This document shows, in pieces, positions 19,524 to 28,980 of a stretch of DNA of 64,000 nucleotides. Origin of the DNA: Zelopaecilomyces penicillatus. Taxonomy: Eukaryota; Ascomycota; Sordariomycetes; Hypocreales; Pseudodiploosporaceae. The notes under the pieces are model-generated. The model ran no database searches, had not been told where the DNA came from, and saw only the letters and a list, made by a program, of their open reading frames with translations. A program made the position numbers and the translations under genes. The DNA lies in assembly GCA_005765155.1 (NCBI GenBank), contig VCCP01000001.1, positions 3,472,001 through 3,536,000 on the forward strand. The letters are read 5' to 3'. Numbering within the stretch: the stretch's first letter is position 1; each line of letters opens with the position of its first letter.

Positions 19524-20560
19524 GATTTGTCTCTTCCAGTAATGGTGAAAACAGCTATTGATGCGTGAATGGTGAATGTGGGAGAAACGTCATTTTTTGG
19601 AAGTCCGATAGCGGGGAACTTGGAAGAGTGAGTGATGTGATCGATGGTGGGGTTGTTAATGCGGCGCCGGTTGGCTATTGATTGCCTCTTCACCTCATCG
19701 TACGTTTGGCTTCTACATCTCCTGTACTACCCATACAGCCCTTCAATCGGGGCCCTTCCAATTACGTCTGGAAGGGGGTTCTTCTGCCACTGTCATTAAG
19801 GAGAAATGCGCCAACCAAGCTGTACGAAGTTCCCTATCTACTCATGTTCCGTAATTGTAAGTACTTGTAGATGAGATACAATGACCACGATTTCCACCTC
19901 TGTGTAACAACCAATTTTAGCAGGTGCTGTGCCTTGATTTACTATCAAGTAGGATACCATGTCACAGGTAGGTTGACACATGAGAGGATTCTTATCGTTC
20001 GATTCGAAGTTGTCCAGTTGGATCTTCATACGGGACTAACTATGCGTCGACTCCCGCAGATTCATGCTGGATTCGTTCATAGCGGCATCATATGGAATTC
20101 AATACACTCAAGAAATTCTTCGTTTTTTCTTAGAAAAAGTATCAATGTAATAGACCAAACATAAAAGTAACAACATGGTGGCGGTAATCCGCAAGGTAAC
20201 ACCAGCACCCCGAAAAAGCTGACTAATCAAACCTAAAGAAGCCTCACGATGCGTTCTCCTGTGCTTGTTCAAACCATAGACATTTCCCAACATAAGCCAA
20301 GTCGCCGCCTAGCACCGTGCTCACCTTTTTCAGACATTTGAACATCAAGAATTCAATTACAGATGAAAGAGAAAGTTGTCAACTGAAGAAACGTCAAAAT
20401 TTTGCTGATTATTGCTTGGAACTTAGCACATTATAGTTCTTCGTTGTCATGAATTAGCATCGCACCCTTGTGGAGTGCAAGCTTTCCGTCATATCTTCAC
20501 TTGCATACGCCTGGACAAACCAATCCTTCTTTGTTTAAACAGCTGGAGCTTTCTCGTACG
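19524..20560. other. divergent spacer hom6 / CCDC174-like gene
   Basis: About 1 kb with no supported gene. The last 100 bases before 20561 are a leader open in frame with the next gene but without ATG. Confidence 0.5.
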
Positions 20561-21535
20561 ATGCCTCAAGATCCTAATCTATACGGCCAGCGGCTGGTGA
20601 AGAAGCCGAAGCGAGAAACATTGTCCTCCTCACTCGACTTTACTGCACAGCTCACTTCTCTCATGTCAAACCAAGGGACAAAGACTACAGCCACAGGACG
20701 CGTCAGGCCATCACGAGAATTGAAAGAGGACCTATTCCGCAACGCCAAGCCTAAACGGCAAAATGCTGGTGGGAAGGACAGCAAGCTGGTGCTCAAAGAG
20801 GTGGCTGTAACGGAGGACGAGGCACAAGAGCTTGCACGCGCCAAGCGCAAAATGGAGGACAAGGCCCGACTCTACGCTGCCATGAAGAGAGGAGACTACG
20901 TGCCCAAAGAGAATGAAGCCGCGCCGCTGGTGGATTTTGACCGCAAATGGGCCGAAAATGAGGAGGGTAGACACGAATATTCAGGGACTAGCTCGGACGA
21001 GAATGAGGACGAGGACGACAATGAAATCCTTGAGTATGAGGATGAATTTGGAAGGACACGAAAGGGCACGAGGGCCGAAAAGGACAAATATGAGCGAAGA
21101 ATGCGGCGTGGCCTGCTTGGCGCAGAAGAACTGGAGCGCATGTCAGCGCGCCCAAGCGCTCCAAGCAACCTCATCTATGGCGATGCTGTCCAAGCCATGG
21201 CGTTTAATCCTGACGATGCGGACAAGATGGAGGCATTGGCACGCAAGAGAGATAGAAGCGCAACACCACCAGATGCGATGCACTACGATGCTGATCGCGA
21301 GATCCGAACAAAGGGTGTTGGTTTCTACAAATTCAGCAAAGATGAGGAGACACGTACTCAAGAGATGAAATCGCTTGAAGAGGAGCGACTCAAAACGGAA
21401 CAGCATCGGCAGCTCCGTGAAGAAGAGAAGGCTACGCGACGGCGCGAGATTGAGCAGCGGAGAAAAGACATGGGGGAGCGCCGGGCAAAACGCCAGGCGG
21501 ACAGTTTCTTGGATGGGCTGACAGAGGGCACGTAA
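20561..21535 (+). CDS. CCDC174-like protein (DUF4078)
   Basis: An intronless gene of 324 residues. The start is the first ATG of the frame (ACG-ATG-CC); upstream in-frame sequence from a TTG at 20468 lacks ATG. The N-terminus reads MPQDPNLYGQRLVKK. The middle is charged, with an acidic tract (SSDENEDEDDNEILEYEDEF) and GRTRKGTRAEKDKYERRMR. The C-terminal part GVGFYKFSKDEETRTQEM, followed by a long Glu/Arg-rich helix ending RAKRQADSFLDGL, is the DUF4078 signature. The human counterpart is a nuclear protein linked to the exon-junction complex and spliceosome; a nuclear RNA role in fungi is inference. Strong coiled-coil tendency at about 255-315. Confidence 0.8.
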   Translation: MPQDPNLYGQRLVKKPKRETLSSSLDFTAQLTSLMSNQGTKTTATGRVRPSRELKEDLFRNAKPKRQNAGGKDSKLVLKEVAVTEDEAQELARAKRKMEDKARLYAAMKRGDYVPKENEAAPLVDFDRKWAENEEGRHEYSGTSSDENEDEDDNEILEYEDEFGRTRKGTRAEKDKYERRMRRGLLGAEELERMSARPSAPSNLIYGDAVQAMAFNPDDADKMEALARKRDRSATPPDAMHYDADREIRTKGVGFYKFSKDEETRTQEMKSLEEERLKTEQHRQLREEEKATRRREIEQRRKDMGERRAKRQADSFLDGLTEGT

Positions 21536-22705
21536 CGTTTGTAAGCATGCAAGATTCGGTCAACTGTTCAAGCCTTATTACTAGCCTGAAAGAGTTCCAC
21601 TCGTAACTCTCCAACCAGAGTGGTTCTCGGTTGGATTAGCTTCATGAACAGTCCTACGACACGAGAAACTGCATCGTTCCACTCAGCCACTTGCATGTAC
21701 CCCTCTTAGAGTTGTAGTAGAATTTTCTTCCTCGTTCTCGCACGGTTGATATGGGAATAGTTGAGACAGACTGGACGGATGGAACGGGACCGACGGACGC
21801 TGGAGCTGAATTGCCAACCAATGAGAAAATTGACGGCTTGTTCCTGAAAAGGCATACGGAGCCAGTTTCGCTAGATGCGGTCGACGTTTGTTGAACAGCA
21901 CAGTGAGCTGTCACAATCCATACTGAGCAATTTCCCGACTTCCGTGGACGAGCACGCCAGCAGCCGCGTCCTTTGATGCTGCAACATGGCCCATTGGTCG
22001 GCTGGGTACAGTAAGTGTGTGTGGGCAGCCAGTTGTTGCTTGTTGGTGCTGTCCATACTTCCAGTCCAATAGGCCGTTTAGGCCCAGTCTAATCACTTGT
22101 TTGTCTCGCATCTCCGTCCCTGTGCCTTGTGGCGTGCACCAGTTGTCGCGGCCGTTGTCGCGGTTGTCGTCGCATGCGATTGCGCGCGCCTTTGCGAAAG
22201 CCCTCTGTGTGCTAGATGCAGTGCTTTGCATAGTTACATTGCTTGTATGCACGATCAAACTCCGGGAGCATGACCTGGAGAGCGGAGTCCTGCTCGTAGA
22301 CTCGTCACGAAGCTATCTCATGCAGATTACAGCCCACTCTGTCGCGCCAGTTGGACGAGTAGAGACACCTAGAGAATAAGGCTCTAACCCCTGGTCCGCC
22401 AGATACGGCCTGAGTTGAGGCGCTGCTTGGGAAAGTGCGTCTGCGCCAACTGGGGCTGTGGATGCCCCCATTGCAGCTCTGCAACAGCGGCCAGTCCCAG
22501 TTGGGTTGGCGTGCAAAAGTGTGAGTCACCGGCGGATCCGCCCTGCAAGCGAAAGGAGCGGGTCTAGAATACTTTGGTGCATAATAGGCTGCTAACACAG
22601 CACTGAGCGAAATGCTGCGGCGTGTTGTTAGGGGTTTAATGGTCGCACAGAAGAGCCTCGTGTACCAGCAGTTGACTCTCAACCTTCCGCCGCATTGATG
22701 CCTGA
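21536..22705. other. intergenic, cpc-1 promoter region
   Basis: No gene is supported. It includes TGAGTCA at 22522-22528 and a TGACTCT near-match at 22676, both upstream of the cpc-1 leader. Confidence 0.5.
22522..22528. promoter_or_regulatory. cpc-1: TGAGTCA, candidate CPC1 self-binding site
   Basis: A perfect TGA(C/G)TCA heptamer lies about 300 bases upstream of uORF1. Autoregulation through such elements is known for cpc-1/cpcA genes. The heptamer also occurs three times at 732-1445 without an obvious target, so position is the main argument. Confidence 0.5.
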
Positions 22706-22820
22706 GAAATACATAACCTCCCCAGATTCCCGCCTGGCCCTGAGGTTTTCTCTCTCGCCTCAACCCTCACTCCACATCAAACACATCACAATCACGCACA
22801 AGCCTTAGGCTGCCACAATC

Positions 22821-22829
22821 ATGTTATAA
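22821..22829 (+). promoter_or_regulatory. cpc-1: uORF1 of cpc-1 (two codons)
   Basis: ATG TTA TAA lies 614 bases before the main ATG. A very short first uORF that permits rescanning is the hallmark of GCN4/cpc-1 translational control. Confidence 0.8.
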
Positions 22830-23037
22830 ACTATCACTTTTCGAGTGCTCTACTCCCCAACGCCAAAATTCAGTCTCTAAACAAAAAACCAATCTCCCCT
22901 CAAACCACCCTTTCAGTTCACCATTTGGTTGATCTGGACTTTTGCCCTGCTTTGAACAGCATCAGCTCGAGCTCCCTCCCCACCGTCAACATTTCAGACC
23001 AAGACTTTCCAGTCTTCACCACGGATTCCCAGTCAAT

Positions 23038-23157
23038 ATGGCTTCCCAACTCAGATTCACACCTGCCGGCACCATCCGAGCATCAATCGCCGAACCTCGA
23101 CAGCCCCCAGCAGGACTTCGTCTTGTTCGACAGCCCTCAGCCTCGTCAGCTCCCTAA
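23038..23157 (+). CDS. cpc-1: uORF2 of cpc-1 (39 codons)
   Basis: This is the second AUG in the leader. It encodes 39 residues beginning MASQLRFTPAG and ending PSASSAP, with stop TAA at 23155-23157, 277 bases before the main ATG. It overlaps the CPC1 N-terminal-extension frame in a different frame. Size and place correspond to the inhibitory second uORF of Neurospora cpc-1 (about 41 codons). In the known model, ribosomes re-initiate here when amino acids are plentiful and bypass it on starvation when eIF2 is phosphorylated by the GCN2/CPC3 kinase. The peptide sequence itself probably matters little; that is inference from the family. Confidence 0.75.
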   Translation: MASQLRFTPAGTIRASIAEPRQPPAGLRLVRQPSASSAP

Positions 23158-23434
23158 TCGGACAGAACAATTGAATAGCCAACGCCGTCACTCTTATCAC
23201 AATCGTCGCGACAAGCCTTCCTCCTTCGCGATCCAGAACCAACGAGTGGCCCAGATACTACAGGCTATCGGGCATCAATCACCGTCTCGTCCTACCGGCA
23301 ACCGTTTTCCGAACCAGTTCTACGCTTCCTCGGCCCCGTCGTCCACTGTCTCTTTGAATCAGCATTCGCGCTCCTCTAGGCCACCTGTACCCCTGTTTAA
23401 CCAAAACACCGGTAGAGGTGCCCAATCCGGCACG

Positions 23435-24199
23435 ATGATGAACGCTGCAGGTTTGTTGCGCCCACATATTTCTAAAAAGCTCATCCACTCACAATCTTCT
23501 CTAGACGTCGACTTGGACGACTTTACCGTCTTTGACGGTGGAGCCTCCACGGCTTTCTCTTCTCCCGCAGTCCCATCTGCCTTTGATTTCAGCAGCGCTT
23601 CTAGCGTTGCCTCTCACATGGGCACTGTTTCGCCTCAGGATCTTCTCATTCATGAACCTTTCATGTCAGCGCCAAACTCCACGGCGCTGACTGCATTGAC
23701 GTCTCCATCTGTATACAACGAGTCTCCTGACTTGGACGGATACAACGTATCTCCCAACTTTGACACGGGTGACTTCGAGGCTCCCAACAATGATCCCTGG
23801 TACCCATTGTTCCCTTCCGAGTCAAATAGCTTGGAGCAGGCGAACAATGAACAATCACCTGCACAGGGGTCCGACGACATTGATTCTGTCGATCGTTCTT
23901 CTAGCAGCACCACAGGGAAGAAGAGGTCGAGCGGCTCTCCTACAGGCAGCATCCGACACTCTTCTGTCTCTGGTGTTGCCTCTCGTAAGAGAGACAAGCC
24001 TCTCCCGCCCATCATTGTTGAAGATGCCGGCGATGTTGTTTCGATGAAGCGAGCACGCAACACTTTGGCAGCTAGAAAGTCGCGAGAGCGGAAGGCTATG
24101 CGACTTGAAGAGCTCGAAGAGCGTATTGAGAAGCTGGAGGCGGAAAGAGACCACTGGAAGAAGATTGCATTGGCGCAATCTGGCATGACAGGATTGTAA
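23435..24199 (+). CDS. cpc-1: bZIP transcription factor CPC1/GCN4, cross-pathway control
   Basis: This nuclear activator drives amino-acid biosynthetic genes under starvation by binding TGACTCA-type sites. The main AUG form starts MMNAAGLLRP and has 254 residues, the usual CPC1/CpcA size. An activation segment at about 24-36 reads DVDLDDFTVFDGG; a second acidic/aromatic cluster is DPWYPLFPSESNS. A Ser-rich linker with GKKRSSGSPTGSIRHSS and RKRDKPLPPIIVED precedes the C-terminal bZIP (about 200-254): basic region RARNTLAARKSRERK, with the invariant Asn, Ala-Ala and Arg, then a short zipper LEELEERIEKLEAE. No intron is seen. Expression is likely controlled by the two uORFs and a non-AUG extension in the leader. 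The identity is clear; the only doubt is which N-terminus is used. Confidence 0.95.
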   Translation: MMNAAGLLRPHISKKLIHSQSSLDVDLDDFTVFDGGASTAFSSPAVPSAFDFSSASSVASHMGTVSPQDLLIHEPFMSAPNSTALTALTSPSVYNESPDLDGYNVSPNFDTGDFEAPNNDPWYPLFPSESNSLEQANNEQSPAQGSDDIDSVDRSSSSTTGKKRSSGSPTGSIRHSSVSGVASRKRDKPLPPIIVEDAGDVVSMKRARNTLAARKSRERKAMRLEELEERIEKLEAERDHWKKIALAQSGMTGL

Positions 24200-26029
24200 T
24201 CGGATCATACTTAAAAGTGGAATTTGTCTTTCTTTCATTACCCATTTGGCCTCGCGGGTTTCCGTGGGAAGGATTTACTCAATGTGTTGTATTGCTATAG
24301 TACTCAATTCAAAGTTTTCGACTGTACTTATATCGCCGCTCAACATTTTGTAACCCCTTTTTGTCTCCGTAGTTCTATCTGTGTCTTCTCGATACCCCTT
24401 GTCAAGCTGGAAGGCCATTATCTGAATTGACCGGCTGCATTCTTTTAGCATGCATGCCTCGGCTGTAGCATCCACCCGATAACAATCTTGCATCATGTGT
24501 TCATGCGACTGTCATGCGCTAGTCAGCCTCATTATTAAAGCCGCTAGTAACAAAGATTCTTGTTGTTAAAACATGTAGTTTAAATTACTTGGCAGAATTT
24601 GATGTTTTCAACGAGACGATATTTTCGTCACTCGATGAGAAAACGTAGGGCAATGTCCATTCTGTATCGAACTTGTACCGGCCATTGCGAACAATACATG
24701 TAAAGGGTTGGTAGTTACCTTGGTTTGCGCCCCAAGTTCTTAGTATAATAAGAGAAGGATGGAAAAACTCACATGATTATTTGATACCGCATTCTGAGCC
24801 GTAGGAGCCGGTGAAGCTGGTCGGGACGTGTGCTTTGACCCGTCCAGTTGTCTTCCGACATGAGGCTTAAGCCAAACCGTCCCGGCTCGCCCCGGCCTGC
24901 GTCCGATCCTCTCCGCCAACACTCGCGCTCCGTGGCTTTTCTTTTTCAGGGGGAGTATTCCCACAAGTTACCAAGGAGGAGGGGGGAAGGCGTGACACTC
25001 TTGAGGACAAACCATTCGTCGCTTGAGAGTTCCCGGGGTATATGAAATGGTGGGTGGATGATTGAGGGTTGAATCTTCTTGCTTTCGACAAGCTAGACAG
25101 GATAAGAAAAAAGAAAAGTGAGGTGTTTAGTGCATCTTTAGAGGGTAAGTTGGATATAGAGCAACCTTTTTCTTCTAGTATAAACATGGATGGGATACAA
25201 TGAAAGAAAAACTTTAAAAAAGAAAAAGGGGATATTAAAAAAGGATAAAGTCATTATGTAGCCAGCTAATATACAATGGGGATGAATTCCATCTTTCCCG
25301 CATTGCTTGCGACTCAGAATCAAAATACATCTTTCCAAATGTACTCAACAGAAAAGAGTTTCTCATTGCTTTTACTATCTCACCCCCTATCTGCCAACCT
25401 GCCTCAAAAAGACTCAAAAAGTGCGATCATCACTAGGCTAGCTAAGCCACGGTACTAGTTCGAAAACCAAGAGGTGGGTTTATATTCCGATGGTCTCAGG
25501 TTCTTGTGCTAAACGCAACAAGAACTCTTTCAACGCAATGCGCTAGACTCAATTAAACGGGTTGTATGTCTGGGAATTCCTGTGAGCGAATGTCCTCCTC
25601 GCTAGTGTTTGGAACTCATTGCCAAAGGTGTCCCAAAACCCATCAAAGTTTATTGTACGTTGCGGTGAGGTCAACTTTCTTGATATATGTGGACGATTCC
25701 TTCTGTCTCGGGGATTTCACGAGTCAGCCGACACTAATAATTGCTAGACACAGTCTTAAACACCCATGTTACGTAGCCTGGTCTGTTTGCTAATAAACGA
25801 CTTTGAGGCAATCATCAAGGTCACGCGGAGAAGAAACTCTGAACAATCAACCCATATTTCATTCATCATCATCATATATCAAAGACTGGTTCCCATGGTA
25901 TATGCAACAGGGAGGGGGAAAACACCCTATTAGAAGCACGCAGAAAGAAGAATACAAACACAAAACCCCAAGTAATCCAAACACAGGATTACCACAAACC
26001 CCTCCTACTTTGCTTACAAGAATACTGAA
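24200..26029. other. intergenic, 3' ends of cpc-1 and OPT gene
   Basis: A convergent 1.8-kb spacer. No supported gene, RNA or mobile element was seen. Confidence 0.5.
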
Positions 26030-28980
26030 TTATCTATAGGTGCCAGGAGCGGGTCCAAAGTATTCTCCCTTTGGCAAGGTCATAAGGCGACAGGTTCCAG
26101 CTTCGCAGCCAGTACCCACGACGCTGTTGCCCCACCAGTCAAGGTTGATGTTGTGGTATGTAAGACCGAAGAACTGGACAAGCGCTGAGATGGCCACACC
26201 AGCGGAGAAGGCTGCAGACAGAACGAAGTTGTACTAGAAGACATGTAGTTAGTACCAGTGGATGAAGGTAGGTGATACCATGAAATGAGCATATGGAGGC
26301 TTACCTTGGACCACAGTGTGAGGAAACGACCCTTAATAAAGAGCCAGGAGAAGGCACCGATGGGAACAGCGGGCCAGATGTAGGATAAGTTGTAAGGAGC
26401 CCACAGAATACCTCCGTACAGGAGAACGACGGGGTGAGTGCTGCGCAAAACCTGGCTCTTGGGGAACTTCCTGCTCAAGAACCAGAAAACAACCACCAGG
26501 AAGACACCAAGAGGGAATCCAAGGAGGGTAGCAGAATACTGGCCACCAACACCCCACAGCTTCTTGGGACCGACGGTACCCCACAAAACGGCAGCAGTGA
26601 AGAAGGTGTTCTCACCAGGGCATGTGAATCTGAAGGGAGCATCAGGAGTGCAGACATCCTTGATTGTAACTTGGTATGTGACGATTCCAACGCACACAAA
26701 GGTAGATACTAGCGTTGGCACCATCTGAGCAAAGAAGGTAAAGCGCGGTGGGATCTTGACGTAGTGGGCCATTTTGAGATCGTTGCTGAAGTACAAGGCG
26801 TGGGAGCAGGTAACGTAACCGTATGTCTTGAAGAAGCACATGGCCAAGGCATTTCCTTCAACGAAAGAGCCACCAATGAACTCTGCCAAAACATTCAGAG
26901 ACACCTCGATACCCGTCATGGCATAGATGATACCGGTAGGGACCACAAAGATGAGGCAGAGAATGATACCATAGAAAACAACACCGGGGCTAGTGTAGGT
27001 TGGCCAGTTGGCGATACCAGCGCAGCCGAGAGCAACAGAAATGACAAGCACGATCATGTACCACCACTCAGGCACCTCACGGTACGACTTCATCAGACGG
27101 TTGTGGACATCAAGGATCTGGTTCTTCTCAACCTCTCCCTTCTTGGACGGGCGAAAGCTGTTGATGAGGTCCTTGAATCCCATCATAATCTCCAGACGGT
27201 GGTAAAGGAAACCATAGGTCAGAGCGCCGGTATAGACACTGAAGAAGAACATGTAGATGGTAATGTTACCAGCGGAGAGGAAGGGAGGAGAATACGTCTG
27301 ATACTTGGCGTTGTCAAAGATGCCACGATCGTCCAAGATTGAAGTAACATTGTAGCGCTTGCCGAAGTGATCAAATGGTTTGTTCGCGTTAATAGGCAGG
27401 TAAGCAGTGTTGTAGGTGTTGGTATAATAGATAGCCAAAATGATGAAGGAGGAGAAGAAGCAGCCGATGAAGAGATTAAGCGTGCTGAAGAAGGGGACCA
27501 TGAGGGGATCAACGTTAAAAGTGACGATACTCCAGTCAAAGGTGGGAAGGGGGTTCATGCCAAGACCAGCGCTGGAGCCTGTAACCGCAGTAAGAGCAAG
27601 ATTGTTGGGCGCAATCCAAGTCATCCAGCTAAATGTAGCAAGCGCAGCGAAGATATAGTTGGGCAACCAGAAGAAGCAAAACATGCCCACAAAGGCGATG
27701 AAGAAGAACTTGAAGCGAGACATGCTCCACATCTGTTTGAAGGGACCCAGAGCAGCTGGGTTGGTATCGCTATGGAACGCAGAGTTGAGGGCGATAGTCA
27801 CGAGAGACGAGGGCCACACACAATAAGATGGGTACACGAGGAATCGCCGGCAGATACCAGCCAAGCTGTAGCCGATGAAGTTGCTGGAGAGAGCGATGGT
27901 GATTTGATAACCGAAGTTGATGGCCCACTTTTGGTTGAAGAATTGAGGCAGGAACTGAATCCAGACAAGATAGTGGGTATAAGGCGTGCTCTTGGCAATA
28001 CTGGCCATGAGGGTAATGAGCATGTGCTCCTTCTTGTTGAATGGACCAGGGTTCAGGCTGTGGCGAACTCCCCAGAGGGTAAATCCAACATCAGGCAGAG
28101 TCTTCTCCCAAAGTTTACCGAGAGGATAGGCCAGTAGCTGAGGGACATTGGAAGTGACTGAAATGGACGGTTGACGAATACCGAAGAAACCATTGATGAA
28201 GGCAATGGCACCGGAGAAGAAGATACCGAGAACCCATGCACGAATTGTGGAACAGGGCATGGTCGGATCATCGTGGTTGTCGACGACAGCTCTGACCTCG
28301 GCGTAGGGAGAGTTGTTAGTAATGAGGGCAGCCTGGATCTTCATTTCTGAGATGAGCTGCTCGTGCTTCTCGGGCTGGTCAAAAACGGCGTCGTTCTCTG
28401 TGTTGGGAGCAAGAGGTTAGAACAGTGCAGAGGCATATCGTCTCTCTCGGGCTTTAACTCACTCAAGAAGTCGTCAATCTTCTCAATGACATCCATGGGA
28501 AATAGCGGATCCTGCTTATGCATGTGGTAGAAGTTGGTTAAGAGCTACGTGGTTGTGTCAGTAACAGAATCGACTGGTCGTCAAACCAGGAGTATATGAG
28601 AGAGCCGGCTTACATCGCGGACTTCTTCGAGAGAGTAGGTTGCGGCCATTTCCTTGGCTTCGAGCAAATCATCCTCGGTGACATGGAGATCCTTCTCAGC
28701 AATTTCATCCACAACGTGAGTCTCAAAGACGTCATGGTGAACCTAGAGGAGTAGAAGCAGCACATATTAGCATGGTTGAACATTTGAGACAATTGGGCTG
28801 ACTGGTGGGCGGCTGTTGCAACAACGAAGGCGAGATTGGAAATGGAGCAGTACATGACCGCTCTTAGACCAATGGACAGCATTGGCTGGAGGAGGTAGAT
28901 GTGGGAGAACTTACATCCTTCTCACTCAGGATGCCTGCAGCAGGCTCCTGAGCGCCACGCTTCTCGATGCCTTCAGACAT
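26030..28980 (-). CDS. oligopeptide transporter, OPT family
   Basis: This plasma-membrane proton-coupled importer of small peptides (possibly glutathione) is modelled in five exons: 28915-28980, 28614-28742, 28463-28544, 26305-28397 and 26030-26233, joining in frame to 857 residues. The cytosolic N-terminus is acidic, then MDVIEKIDDFLKNDAVFDQP and, at the first membrane segment, STIRAWVLGIFFSGAIAFIN. OPT hallmarks are SLNPGPFNKKEH (NPG motif), VYPSYCVWPSSL, AHYVKIPPRFTFFAQM (KIPPR motif) and the C-terminal LDWWGN. About 12-16 hydrophobic segments are visible. All introns are 65-172 bases with GTAAGT/GTGAGT-like donors. Upstream lies a long gene-poor region, so its promoter may be extended. 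The exact substrate cannot be told from sequence. Confidence 0.93.

Larger units (their letters stand above)
22706..23434 (+). other. cpc-1: in-frame non-AUG N-terminal extension of CPC1 (leader)
   Basis: The CPC1 frame stays open upstream of its first ATG for about 730 bases, back to TGA at 22703-22705, with no in-frame ATG. The predicted residues look protein-like rather than random: DQDFPVFTTDSQSIWLPNSD, QDFVLFDSPQPRQ and FAIQNQRVAQILQAIG. Near-cognate codons in frame upstream of uORF2 include ATT 22868, ATC 22892, TTG 22925 and CTG 22934. In Neurospora cpc-1 and about 100 homologs a leader of over 700 bases without in-frame stop, with initiating near-cognate codons, has been described; this window shows the same layout. 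Confidence 0.75.

Noticed and set aside
27367..28137. Plus-strand frame of 256 codons inside the transporter gene
   Set aside because: Antisense to a membrane protein with clear OPT motifs; the frame is charged and repetitive without a known domain.
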